From contig KE560502.1 in assembly GCA_000442015.1 (NCBI GenBank), positions 1-43,107 on the forward strand: 43,107 nt of DNA, given 5' to 3'. Numbering within the stretch: position 1 is the first letter of the stretch; the number at the start of each line of letters is the position of its first letter. This document shows positions 1 through 10,300 of this stretch, piece by piece. The position numbers and the translations under genes were made by a program. Origin of the DNA: Rozella allomycis CSF55. Taxonomy: Eukaryota; Rozellomycota. Below the pieces are notes generated by a model, which made no database searches, was not told the origin of the DNA, and worked only from the letters and a program-made list of their open reading frames with translations.

Positions 1-129
1 AGAAAAAATCACCAGGATTTTTACGGGAAACGGGTGTATTATCGCTTCGTTTACGAAAAATCATAATTTTAGCAAAATGGTAACTTTTTTGCTGCTTTGA
101 AAAGGTAGGGAATTTCAAAGAATAATCGT

Positions 130-682
130 ATGTTGCAATTTGTAAACTATCGTATGAAAGTTACTCTTCAAGACGGGCGCACTTTCGTAGGAAATATGCT
201 TGCTTTTGACACTCACATGAATCTTGTCCTGGCAGACTGTGAAGAATACCGTAGAACGAAAAGCAAAAAATCTCCCAGTGGATTTGTCGAACAAAAACGT
301 CCTTTGGGTCTTATAGTTCTAAGAGGGGATACAATTGTCACCATGAGTGTCGAAGCAGGTAAGCCATAATATGCCATATAAATAGGCCCACCTCCAACTG
401 ATATGAATAAAGCTAGAGTTCCTGCTTCCCTTCAACTTGGACCTGGAATGGGACGGGCTGCTGGTCGCGGATTACCAGTTGCAATGCCAGGCTTGGCTCC
501 ATCTGGACTTGGTGGACCAGTAAAATGCAATGTTGCGAATAAATTAGGTAAGAGGCTTAGGTGGGAATATGTCATCAAATATGGGTCAGGGATACAACCC
601 TCCTCAAATGCAAGCACCACCAGGATTAAGACCACCAATGCATTCAGGCCCTGGCGGCATGGGCCGAGGAAACGCACGTTAA
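130..682 (+). CDS. SNRPB: Small nuclear ribonucleoprotein SmB/B' (spliceosomal Sm core)
   Basis: Three exons (130-358, 386-519, 548-682) give about 165 aa. Sm proteins B, D1-D3, E, F and G form the heptameric ring on U1, U2, U4 and U5 snRNAs. The N-terminal 80 residues show the Sm1 motif ([27 protein letters not shown]) and Sm2 ([12 protein letters not shown]). The tail is the Pro/Gly/Met/Arg-rich extension typical of SmB ([20 protein letters not shown], then [17 protein letters not shown]). Introns are 27 nt (359-385) and 28 nt (520-547); both splices restore the family consensus. Start choice: the ATG at 130 is conservative. An ATG at 77 followed by a possible 41-nt intron (80-120) would prepend MNNR in frame and fits the few residues most SmB proteins carry before MLQF. 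Family call is very secure; the exact N-terminus is not. Confidence 0.95.
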
Positions 683-727
683 TAATTAACTATATAATAA
701 ACTACTTTTTTTATATCAAAGGGTTTA

Positions 728-1186
728 TTAGAATGAGCTAGTGACTTCACCTCTACATCTTTTCATCATATCCAAATAGTATTGGCACGCTGAAATGTCG
801 TCATTATGTGATTTCATGCATTCCATAAACGCTTTTGTATCAGCTTCGCAATTATTTTGTTGTGATCCAGTGCGGATTTCTTCTGGTTGATCATTATTGA
901 CTTGAATGTTTTTGTTTGAACCACCACTGAAGGCATCATAGAGCATTCGACCTCCAGCATATCCCATTGCATGACTTGCTGCATTTGCCGCTATAGCCCC
1001 CATAATACCTGGTCCAGAAGAGGCAGGTGTATTAGGTGCCGAAGGCACGCTTGCGTTGTAATTCACATTAGCAGGTGTTGTCGATGCCTTTGCTGCAGGT
1101 ACGCTTGAAGAAGTGGTAGATTTAGTTGAGCTAGGGCGAGGACGCGTTGCAGTAGCAGTTCTGGTGCGATTGGAACGACGAGGCAT
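728..1186 (-). CDS. MIX17: CHCHD2/CHCHD10/MIX17-type twin CX9C mitochondrial protein
   Basis: Single exon, 152 aa. The start [10 protein letters not shown] is chosen over an upstream in-frame Met because CHCHD2/MIX17 proteins begin with a short basic, Ser/Arg-rich mitochondrial leader. A Pro/Ala/Ser/Thr-rich linker follows, then the hydrophobic Gly/Ala segment [20 protein letters not shown], characteristic of the family. The C-terminal CHCH domain has two CX9C motifs, [11 protein letters not shown] and [11 protein letters not shown]. In the family these are oxidised by Mia40/CHCHD4 on import into the intermembrane space. The human homologues influence respiratory complexes and cristae. The gene is convergent with SmB; the two stop codons are 45 bp apart. 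Family call is secure; the physiological role here is inferred. Confidence 0.9.
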   Translation of the reverse strand: MPRRSNRTRTATATRPRPSSTKSTTSSSVPAAKASTTPANVNYNASVPSAPNTPASSGPGIMGAIAANAASHAMGYAGGRMLYDAFSGGSNKNIQVNNDQPEEIRTGSQQNNCEADTKAFMECMKSHNDDISACQYYLDMMKRCRGEVTSSF

Positions 1187-1657
1187 TGCCAATTTTAGAA
1201 ATTCCGGGAATATATATTTCAATGAAATGATAAAGGCAATCAATAACAAATTTGACCTTCAAAAAACTTACAATTTTAAAATGCCATTTTAATTGTTTTG
1301 ATTTACGCTTTCTCTTCCAATGCTTTATCCTGAGATATGACAGGTATTTGCAACTCAATTGTGAAAATGAATAATAATGAATTGAATGAGAATCATTAGT
1401 GGCATTATATTTTAAACCTTAACACGCCAAAATAGATTAAGCTGGTTTCAAAAATTGTAACAATTTTCTTTTCGATAAATATTATCTCGATTATACTATT
1501 GCCGTTAATATGAAGTCTTCTCACTTCTGTAACTAAAATATTGCGACATAATGGAGAGAGAACTTGCTCTGTCGACTTAAGTCTTCGATACAGATAATGA
1601 CTTTGGGACTTGGGAGGCCGATTGAACCAATGAGTTTAAAAGAAATATCAAAATGTA
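1187..1657. other. Intergenic stretch between MIX17 start and tRNA-Tyr
   Basis: About 470 bp of AT-rich DNA. I see no coding frame with family resemblance on either strand. The longer open frame on the minus strand (1131-1358) overlaps the MIX17 5' region out of frame and has no recognisable features. This stretch presumably holds the promoter of the leftward MIX17 gene. Confidence 0.5.
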
Positions 1658-1743
1658 TCCGTCCACCCGGAATTGAACCAGGGACATCATGATTACTATT
1701 TGACATCTACAGTCACGCGCTCTACCAACTGAGCTATGGACGG
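1658..1743 (-). tRNA. tRNA-Tyr (anticodon GUA) with a 13-nt intron
   Basis: Read on the minus strand, the 7-bp acceptor CCGTCCA/TGGACGG is followed by discriminator A. The D-arm is GCTC-AGTTGGTA-GAGC, giving a box A-like sequence. The anticodon stem CGTGA/TCATG encloses loop CTGTAG...A, so the anticodon is GTA (Tyr). The T-arm is CCTGG-TTCAATT-CCGGG, giving a good box B. The intron ATGTCAAATAGTA sits between positions 37 and 38, the canonical site of nuclear tRNA introns removed by the tRNA endonuclease. Without it the mature body is 73 nt. Eukaryotic nuclear tRNA-Tyr genes almost universally carry such an intron, which supports nuclear origin. Confidence 0.93.
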
Positions 1744-2010
1744 TTGAAGACACCCAGCCAATTTACTTTATCAACTTTCGCCTATATTTAGCACTTAATA
1801 GAAATCATTTCTTATGGCATTTTAAATTTCGTTAACTATTATTAGTTTTCTCCATATGGTTTCATGAATATCATTCTTTCGACAGGGGTACCGATTAAGT
1901 TAAACTAGCATTACAGTAAATGTAACTAGGTAATCGTGGACTTCGTAGTCATTCAAAACTTTACCTTTTATACACTTTGATTGTTGTAAATTTAATTAAT
2001 TCTATCATCG

Positions 2011-3116
2011 ATGAAATTAAGGTGCGACCGAAATATAAACATTATAACACGGTGTTTGCATTCAATGAATAAGTCTCCATTTCTTTCTAATCCCTTGAAA
2101 TTAGGTCTTTTTCCTGCTCCCTTCAATGGAGGTCAAGTAATTAGCAACGAATATAAATTAGAGGGCAAATCAGGTGTCGAAAAAGGGCCTAATATGATTC
2201 TCACAGGAGACTTCTTGTCCGAAATTACCTCGCTCGGTTGGACATATTACGATGCTTCGAACATAAGGTCATTTGAATCGTTCAAAAATGAGAACGATAA
2301 ATTTAAGAATATTAAGAATTCTAAGTGGGTGGGATTCGCCAATAGTGTCGTCTATTCCAAACTTAAAGAAGTTCATCAAAACCAACATTTTCCGCTATTG
2401 ATTGGCGGCGATCATTCCTTGGCAGTCGGTTCCGTCGCAGCGACAGCTGACAAGCACAAAGACTTTTGTCTTATATGGGTAGACGCACATGCTGTACGGT
2501 ATGATTTCAATTTAATATTAGGATATTAATACCGTGGATTCTACGTTATCAGGTAACTTTTATGTTGAATGTTATAATGCCAGGCAACCTCCATGGCTGT
2601 CCAGTGTCATTTTTGCTTGGTCTAAACGGTAATGTACCTGGGTTTGAATTCTTAAAACCATGTTTAAGGCCAGATAGAATTGTATATATTGGTCTTAGAG
2701 ATTTAGACAATGCAGAGAAGAAGATTTTGAAAGAACTTGATATAAAAACCTTCTCAATGCACGATGTAGATAAATATGGTATCGCTAAAGTCATTGAAGA
2801 TGCATTAAATCATGTTAATAAGGAGAGAAACCTACCAATACATTTATCATTTGATATTGATGCTTTAGATTCTGTAAGAATTTTTATGTGTATTCTAAAT
2901 TAGACTATTGCACCAAGCACCGGCACACCAGTTCTTGGAGGCTTATCATACCGCGAAGGACGTTATTTGATAGAGACTGTATGTGAGACAGGGTTACTTG
3001 TAGCCTTAGATATGGTTGAAGTTAACCCTGAGATTGGAGATCAAGCCAGTCAAATTCAAACTATAAAAGTGGCACAAAACCTAATTAAAAGTGCGCTAGG
3101 TTATACTTTAGTATAA
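2011..3116 (+). CDS. ARG: Arginase (ureohydrolase family)
   Basis: Four exons (2011-2493, 2522-2552, 2584-2873, 2904-3116) encode about 338 aa, the usual arginase length. The enzyme hydrolyses L-arginine to ornithine and urea with a binuclear Mn centre. Visible metal-ligand motifs are GGDHSLAVGS, DAHADIN (created only after removing the first intron) and SFDIDALD; the late conserved stretch ALDMVEVNP is also present. Introns are 28, 31 and 30 nt. The N-terminal MKLRCDRNINIITRCLHSMNK is basic and amphipathic-looking, with a second in-frame Met at residue 19. This could mean a mitochondrial leader (ARG2-like) or a start at the second Met for a cytosolic enzyme. The gene stands alone, head-on to the tRNA promoter region. 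Confidence 0.95.
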
Positions 3117-3288
3117 AATTCAATAAAATATACCTATATGACTGAAATCGAATTAATCTTTTTTGAAAAGGAATTATTCTGTAAAGCCTCAAGCGCGCAG
3201 GTCCGCAGGAGAGTGACATCAGAATATCTATTTCGTCCTGACTCCTTACCATGCTACCTAGTAACCTAAGTTCAAAGTATCAGAAAAC

Positions 3289-5788
3289 ATGAGTTATGTA
3301 GATAAACTTGATTCTTGTAATTTAGTTTTTAACCTTTCATATATTATTCATAAACTGGATCCATTAAGGAGCACTGAACCCATGATGTATCAACATTTTT
3401 GTGAAATTTCAATGAAGTTTGAGTCGTTTCCTTTTCATCCATATGATATTCAACAATCTTTTATGGATTTCGTCTATGAAAGTATTGAAAACAAGAAAAT
3501 TAGTATAATGTCAAGCCCAACTGGAACAGTATTAAGCTACTTTTTCAACAACTAGGGAAAATCACTTAGCTTGTTGACCGCTGCCTTAACATGGCTTAAG
3601 AATAATGAGAATATGAAACCAAATAAGAGTTCTATGAGCTTTAATAAAAAACGACCACTTAAAGTCAATAAATACAGCAAAGTATATAAATATGCTGAAC
3701 AATAACAATTTAGAAATCGGCTGACGGAGATGTTATTGATTATTCGAGTGATTTGTCTGACAACCTTTTAAATCAGTATTCTGAAGAAGAAGATGAATAT
3801 GACGGAATCAAAGTACGTAGTATTTTTAGTCCACAAAGATCTACTATTGTTCAAGAACACATTCACAACTCTCTCAGTGTGTCCATGAGATGAAAAAGTT
3901 AAAGGGCATTAATTTTTCTGCTTTCGTTTTAGGAAGTCGATCAAATTATTGCATTGATAAAGAGGTGTCTACTATAACATCGCTTCAACGCATGAATGAT
4001 GCATGTATAACAAAAATAAAATCACCAAACGGGTGTATTTTTTATCAGAAAAAGAAAAAGATTGATTGCGAAGCTATTAGAGATATCGAAGATTTGAGAA
4101 AAGAAGGACTTACTAACAAAGCTTGCCCCTATTATTTGTCAAGAGATTTACTTTCATCGACCCAAGTAAAGACGTTACCCGGTCCAGATAGATTGTGTTT
4201 ATGCCTTATAACATGTTGCTTCAAGAAAGCACGAGGGAGTCTTTTGGAATTGATTTGGACGATTCAATCGTGATCCTTGACGAAGCTCACAATTTGATTG
4301 ATGCCATAAATCAAATGTACACAACTGTAGTGACCTTTGAAAATATTATGAATGCTGAGAATTCATTGAATTCATACTTTACAAAGTATGAGAAGAAATT
4401 TTCTGGCAAGACAAAAATGTATCTGAAACAACTTCAAATGATCCTTAATGCCTTTGTTAAATATGATAAGAAGAGTCAAGAGTCTGTAATTACAGCCAAC
4501 AGTTTATTGAATCAATTAAATATATCACACATAAATGTATTCAAAATTAAGAGCTTTGTTGATGAGTCTGGTCTGTCTAATAAAGTAAACTTGTTTAGAA
4601 TATTTAATAGCTAATTGGCTTTAACGATAAAAATAACTTAAAATCTGAATTCGCGAACATTTCTCCCATCCAAGATTTACTAGACTTTTGCTTGTCTTTG
4701 ATGAATTCAGATTCTGATGGTCGTGTGTTTATTGAGAATAGTACCTATTTTGCTATAATACCAAAGACTCGTTCAAATATGTTAATTTAAATCCGTCGAT
4801 AGCATTTGAACCATTAGTAGCAAGATGTAAAAGCATAATCCTTGCAGGTGGGACTATGGACCCAGTAGAATCTTTTGTTGATCAATTAATGCCGAATTTA
4901 GATCGTTCAAGGTTCGGATTGTTTAGTTGCGGGCATATAATACCGAAAGAGAACCTGATTGTCACAGTAATCGAAAAAGGCCCAACATCAAAACCCTTAA
5001 TATTGAATTATGAAACAAAATATAGGCTAGATGTAATTGATGAACTTGGCAGAGCTTTGTTAAACATAATTCAAGTCATTCCATTCGGTTGTGTAGTCTT
5101 CCTTCCATCTTACAACACATTGGAGAGTGTTCTACAAAGATGGGAGCAAATTGGCATATTAAACAAAATATCTGGGAAAAAGAAGGTATCTTAATAATAC
5201 TTATGTCACAGATATTTAAAGAGCCTACTGAAGGTTCCAATGTTACAAATCTATTAAGAGACTATAATAGGACAATTAACTTGATTCAACAAAAAGTAAA
5301 TTAGTAAAAAAATTTTCATTTTAGCCGGATGCGTCTCATATTACTGGCTGCATCTTATTTTCTGTTGTAGGAGGGAAAATGTCGGAGGGGATAAATTTCA
5401 GCGATGACATGGGAAGGTATGAAAAAACTTTCTTTAATATAATAGAGCAGTAATAATGATTGGAATGCCTTACGCTAATTTGCAATCTCAACAGCTTCAA
5501 GAGTATCTCCTCTATGCTGATAAATCAGCTCCAAAAGGAAAGATGACACCCAAAAGGACAGAATTATATGAAAACATGTGCATGAAAGCAGTCAATCAGT
5601 CCATTGGACGTGCTATTAGGCACATAAATGATTACGCGGCAATCATTTTTTTAGATTCAAGATATACCCAAAAATCAATTGTTTCTAAGATCCCCAAATG
5701 GATATCTAATCAATTAGTACCGAATCATAACTTTGGTCCCTGTTTTACGTCTATCTCAAAAGTAATTGCGGCTGCCTTTTTGATTTAG
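3289..5788 (+). CDS. CHL1: CHL1/DDX11-type XPD-family DNA helicase
   Basis: Ten exons (3289-3528, 3556-3681, 3714-3812, 3839-4165, 4192-4584, 4611-4740, 4767-5185, 5212-5295, 5325-5416, 5446-5788) give about 750 aa. This is a 5'-3' Fe-S helicase that acts in sister-chromatid cohesion and replication-fork processing. Seen in order: Q-motif FPFHPYDIQ; Walker A SPTGTGKS, made by the first splice; motif Ia [13 protein letters not shown], made by the third splice; four candidate Fe-S cysteines (SNYC, DAC, GC, ACPYY); Walker [28 protein letters not shown]; motif [14 protein letters not shown]1/DDX11 is preferred over XPD or FANCJ because of the HEMKKL and NDACITK contexts and the total length. All nine introns are 26-32 nt. 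Confidence 0.92.
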
Positions 5789-5941
5789 TTTTTCAAAGCC
5801 AAAATCGTTACTACCAAAGTTTGAAGCGTAAAATAAATTAAAAAGTTTGTACGTTTTCATTGTGGAACCTAATTTTGCTAATTTTTTTGAGTATTAAGTC
5901 TTTAAAAAAGTCGAAATTTGGTATCTATTATAAATGCTTTA

Positions 5942-6919
5942 TTAAATTCGCTGTTTGGATAGAATTTCCATTATTAAATTCATATTCATATCAATCAACA
6001 CTTGTTCCATATCCCGTGTGAATTTATGAGGCAATACCACTGCTAGACTTGCCAAAAACTTTTGACAATTACTCAATATTGCATTTAAAATTAATACTCC
6101 GACATCAATTTTAAAAGTTTCAATTAATAATGTTATGTCAACGATGACTCTTTTAATTTTCACGAGATTGTTGTCATATTTCTTCATAATTCTTTCAATG
6201 GCATAAGGTGAATAGTTCATTAAAGCTTTTTCAATGAGATCGTTAATAAATTGGTCGTTGTCAATTAGAATATCCAATGAACGCCTGCCGATTGGCAAAT
6301 CGAAGCAAGACTCAAGAAACTTTCTAGCGAAACTTGGATCATTTTTCATTATACTGAAAAGATATTGAACACTCTTGTCCATTTGTATTTGATCCAGTTC
6401 AACGAGTAAAGCATGAAGGTGGGTAACCTTTAATTGTTGATGCCCAACGAAGCGAAAAATCTCCATTTCATCAATAAAGTCTTGATTCAATACATTTAAA
6501 GACGCATCTTTCCTTTCATCATCAAAAAATGCGACAATGAGTGGTTGTGCGAATTTGCCTAATTTAGGATTGCCATGAGCGTATGAAATAATGCGAATAA
6601 ATTCAACCCCGTAATACTCCATTTCTTGCCCACATTGTCGTATTGATGAATTCTCAGTGAGGTGGGAGAATTCAAAGCAAACAAAGAGGAACATAAATGC
6701 AGCCATATCATTTCCAGAGGTCAAAATTTCTCGTCTTAGCTTTCTTGAAGAGTGGAAAACTTTAATTTCGGGGAGATTCAGATTCATCACTGCGGATATG
6801 TATTTCTTTGTTGCGAGATTTTTGTGGACTTTTCTTTTAGGATTTATAAAAATATCGTGGCAGTGCGTGTATTGTATGCCAAGTAAAATGAGTAAAAATG
6901 ACAATAGGGTCTTTTTCAT
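5942..6919 (-). CDS. Secreted or ER-luminal protein of unknown function
   Basis: Intronless, 325 aa. Residues 1-20 (MKKTLLSFLLILLGIQYTHC) are a textbook signal peptide: a basic n-region, a leucine-rich core and a likely cut near C20/H21. The rest looks mostly helical, with Leu/Ile/Phe at heptad-like spacing. I see no catalytic motif, no second transmembrane segment and no C-terminal HDEL-like retrieval signal (it ends SKQRI). I considered the ER nucleotide-exchange factor SIL1, which is also an ER-luminal all-helical protein, but found no matching conserved block. It is head-to-head with the region upstream of UTP20 and convergent with CHL1. It could be a lineage-specific secreted protein. 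Confidence 0.7.
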   Translation of the reverse strand: MKKTLLSFLLILLGIQYTHCHDIFINPKRKVHKNLATKKYISAVMNLNLPEIKVFHSSRKLRREILTSGNDMAAFMFLFVCFEFSHLTENSSIRQCGQEMEYYGVEFIRIISYAHGNPKLGKFAQPLIVAFFDDERKDASLNVLNQDFIDEMEIFRFVGHQQLKVTHLHALLVELDQIQMDKSVQYLFSIMKNDPSFARKFLESCFDLPIGRRSLDILIDNDQFINDLIEKALMNYSPYAIERIMKKYDNNLVKIKRVIVDITLLIETFKIDVGVLILNAILSNCQKFLASLAVVLPHKFTRDMEQVLIDMNMNLIMEILSKQRI

Positions 6920-7393
6920 AAAATATGTCCGGGGGCTATATCACGTTGTTTTAGCCACAAATAATTAATTATGTTTTCATTGAGAAACCTAAATGTCCAA
7001 AATTATGAAAATAAGTGTATTAAATTTAATTCTAATCTCTTTATCCTTTTCGTTGGATCAACCTTTGCGCATTGGTATCGTCTCAGAAGTCAGAATCATT
7101 GATGCTAATATTTACTACTTACAAAACACTACATAATAAAGTTTCGAAATGCAATCTACGCTTATGAATATGGCTCGAACTTCGAAGCTTCCAGGAATTG
7201 TACCTTTAATTCCAAATAAACAATAATGTCTTAGCCTTCCATTTGAGCGAGATCTGATTTATTAATTGGCATCGTTTTATTTCTATTCCAAGGCTACTAA
7301 TTATCTTTCCCAAATTTTATGTTTCTCGCGTCTATTTTATTACTTTGTCTAATCTTAACATTTGTGTGGCTTAGCAGAACCCTTGTTCAAAAA
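6920..7393. other. Intergenic region upstream of UTP20 with a short signal-peptide-like ORF
   Basis: About 470 bp. A 43-codon frame at 7005-7136 (+) starts MKISVLNLILISLSFS, which looks like a signal peptide, and continues DQPLRIGIVSE, then ends. This resembles the N-terminus of secreted FKBP2-type peptidyl-prolyl isomerases. Weak collinear remnants follow in other frames: GSNFEASRN near 7170 and RFISIP near 7270. Either a decayed FKBP2 copy or coincidence; I cannot build an intact gene even with short introns. The motif TGTGGCTTAGCAGAA sits just before the UTP20 start. Confidence 0.3.
7365..7379 (+). promoter_or_regulatory. Start-proximal motif shared with the amino-acid transporter gene
   Basis: TGTGGCTTAGCAGAA lies 14 bp before the UTP20 ATG. 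An identical 15-mer lies 6 bp before the transporter ATG at 35411. Identity over 15 bp at the same start-proximal position in two unrelated genes suggests a core-promoter or transcript-start element. This is inferred from only two instances. Confidence 0.35.
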
Positions 7394-10300
7394 ATGGAAA
7401 AGCGGTTTCAAGTAAGAAAATAAATCAAGTGTGATAGTTTCAATCGTTTACGGACCGTATTTCGACATTCCATGTATATTTGAGGAATCTGAGTCCAGAT
7501 GATGTGGATACGAATTCCTTTGTCGTAGAGACATTTGTCAAGTACCAAGAGTTGAATTTGACATCTGATTATTGTGATTTTGTGTTTGAAGGAAGTAAAA
7601 TTATAGGAAACAGTTTGGCGCAAGTGTTGTTGCATAAAAAAGAGATTTGTGAATTGGTGTGTGCGTATTTGAAGAAAAAGGATACAATGGCGTGGGAGCC
7701 ACTTTTAGAGTAAAATGAAATGGTTTTGCGGATTTAGGCTTGTTAGTGGTCTTGTTAAGGATTTGCGTGGAGATATTTTAGAGTATTTGCCGAATATTGT
7801 GTCAGCGATTATACCCTTTACGAAGAGTAAAGATGCACCTGTAGTAGAGAAGTCGTTTGAGAGTTTGTTGGTTATATTTAAAGTGCTGGTGAAGCAATTG
7901 TCTAAAGAGTTTAAAATGACGTTTGATATGATGGAAGAGTTGATGAGGGATAAAAAGGAGCATGTGAGGAGATTGGGAGCAGAGTCACTTGGATATGTGT
8001 TGAGGAAAGTGAAAGAGGAAGATTTGAAGGATAGTGTGGAGTATGTTATTGACAGAGCAGATAATGAGAACATGGAAGAGTCGGTTGGATATTTACTGTT
8101 TGAAGGGATTAGAGGAGTGAAGAATCGCCTTTATTCGAAAGCCAAAATATTTTTATCGGCTTTGTTTGAATGTGTTGGAAATGGGATAGAAGAAGAACAT
8201 TATTTATCAAAATATTCAATAATTTATAGATATAAAGCAACGAGAATAATCTCGCATGTGTTGTTGAGAACGTTGGGACACGTTGAGACTGAAAATTCTA
8301 ATGAAGTTTGGCAAGTGTTGTATGAAGAATATGTGAAGCAAGGGAATGAGTTGATGGATGAGATTATGACGATGTGTTTAATAGCAAGAGGGGGAAGTAG
8401 ATTGCCAATGAATATGAAAGATAAAATAATAAAAGAAATTGAAAATAAATGTGAAAATAAAATCTATTTGATTGCAGCTATGGCAATTTATCATTCTAAA
8501 GATGTTTTGAATGAGTTAAAGATGTCTAGAGCGAATTTGAATGAATTGATTAATTTTTTGATAAAAATTGAATTTGAAGATAAAGAGAAATTAACAAGAC
8601 TATTTTTAAAAGATTTCACAGGATGCAAAGAAGGGTTTAAAACTTTGAATTTATTGAGAAATTTTGTTCCAAAAAATTCAATAAATCTGAAATTTCCAAG
8701 TTTAGAAGGATTGAATTTGGATGAAAAGAAGGATTTGATTGATTGTTTTGAATTATTTGAAAATAGAGATGAAAATGTTTTAATTAAAGAATTGAAGAAT
8801 GCCGATGTGGAGATAATGAGTAGAATATTACGAGTGTTGGGTGATAGAGTAGAAACCAGGGGAATGATTGAAGTAATTTTTGGAAAATATTTTGAGAATG
8901 TTGAATTGTTGGAATCAATTAAAGATTATGAGATTGATTTTGAAAAATACAAAGATATTTTATTGCGAAATTTACTAAATAAGAATGTAGACTTGAGAAT
9001 TGTTTCATTGGAGATATTAAGAAAAATTTGTAGAAATGAAAAGTTGATTGAAATTATGATAGAAAATGAAAGATTAGAAAATAGTATAAAGACTCATAGA
9101 GAGAAATGTTTGAATTATAGAAAGATTGGAAAAGAAGAAGGGATTGAAGTTGAGTATTATTTGATTGGGCAATTGAATGTTGATTTTACGTTATTGTATA
9201 AAGATTTGTATGAATTGTTGGAAAGTAAATTCAAGTCTAATTTTGAAGAATGTTGGAAGATTATTGAAATGGGAGTTGAAGGAGAAGGAGAAAGAGTTGG
9301 GGGAGAAGGAGAGAGAGTTGAGGGTGAAGGAGAGGGTGAAATAGAAGGAGATAGAGTTGGGGGAGAAGAAGAAGGAGAAAGAGTAGAAAGAGAAGAAGAA
9401 GACTTTGTTGAAGAAGCAGCTGACGATATAAGCGCTAACACCACTGGAGATGCTTTGGAAGAAGAAATTACTGAAGACACTAATTCTTTTAAGAATGTTG
9501 AACTCCCTTTGAGAAGACCAAAGAATGGATCAATAAAGGTTGTTGATATCCATTGGAATACATTTTTAATGAATAGAGTCAAGGTTGATTTAATCAAACA
9601 GAATGATGTAGAAGTGAATGATTGGATTAGGAGAATAATAAGATTTGCTAAGCAGGTGCCATGGATAGGAGAAAGAAAGAAAACAATTTTTGAAAATGAG
9701 TATATGAAATCTGGATGGAAAATGAAGAAAGAAATAATGAATCTATTTAGTAAATTTCAGAAAGGCAATGAAGAATTTGCAGAAGAATATTTAGAGAAAC
9801 TGAAGAGCCATGATAGTGAAATGCAAATGTATGCTTTTGAATGTTTGATGACAATTGATAAGGAACTGAAGAGGAGTGAAGAGAGTGTAAAGAGGTTGTT
9901 GGAAGAAAAGACGTTTAGAGATGAAATAACTAGTTTGTGTAGTGAGGCAGTGGAAGAGAAGGTGATGAAAGTGATAATGAGAATAATGATTGGGAAAATG
10001 GGCATAAGAACTAATGCGAGAGAATCTAAAAGAAAAATGATAATAACATTTCTGAGTGGAAGAGAGCCAAGTGATATGATTTGTTATTTCAGATTGATAA
10101 TTAATTCAATAATAGAGAGTTATGAACCAGAATTGAGATTGAGAAAAGATTTGTCAGATTCAATAATAATCGGAGTTTTGAATTCATTGAAAGATTTAGT
10201 GTTTGGCTTGAAGGCGTTTATTGGATTGTTTGTTGATGATTTGATAAAGATCTGTTTAGAATTGTATTCTAGTAGAGATAAGAGAATTAGACATTTGACC

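Noticed and set aside
432-677. Minus-strand frame opposite SmB
   Set aside because: Reverse complement of the Pro/Gly-rich SmB tail, with no features of its own.
3813-3829. A 17-nt intron (GTACGTAGTATTTTTAG) in CHL1
   Set aside because: It would keep the frame, but extending to the next AG (3838) gives a 26-nt intron, also in frame, and yields [13 protein letters not shown], a better family match and the typical length.
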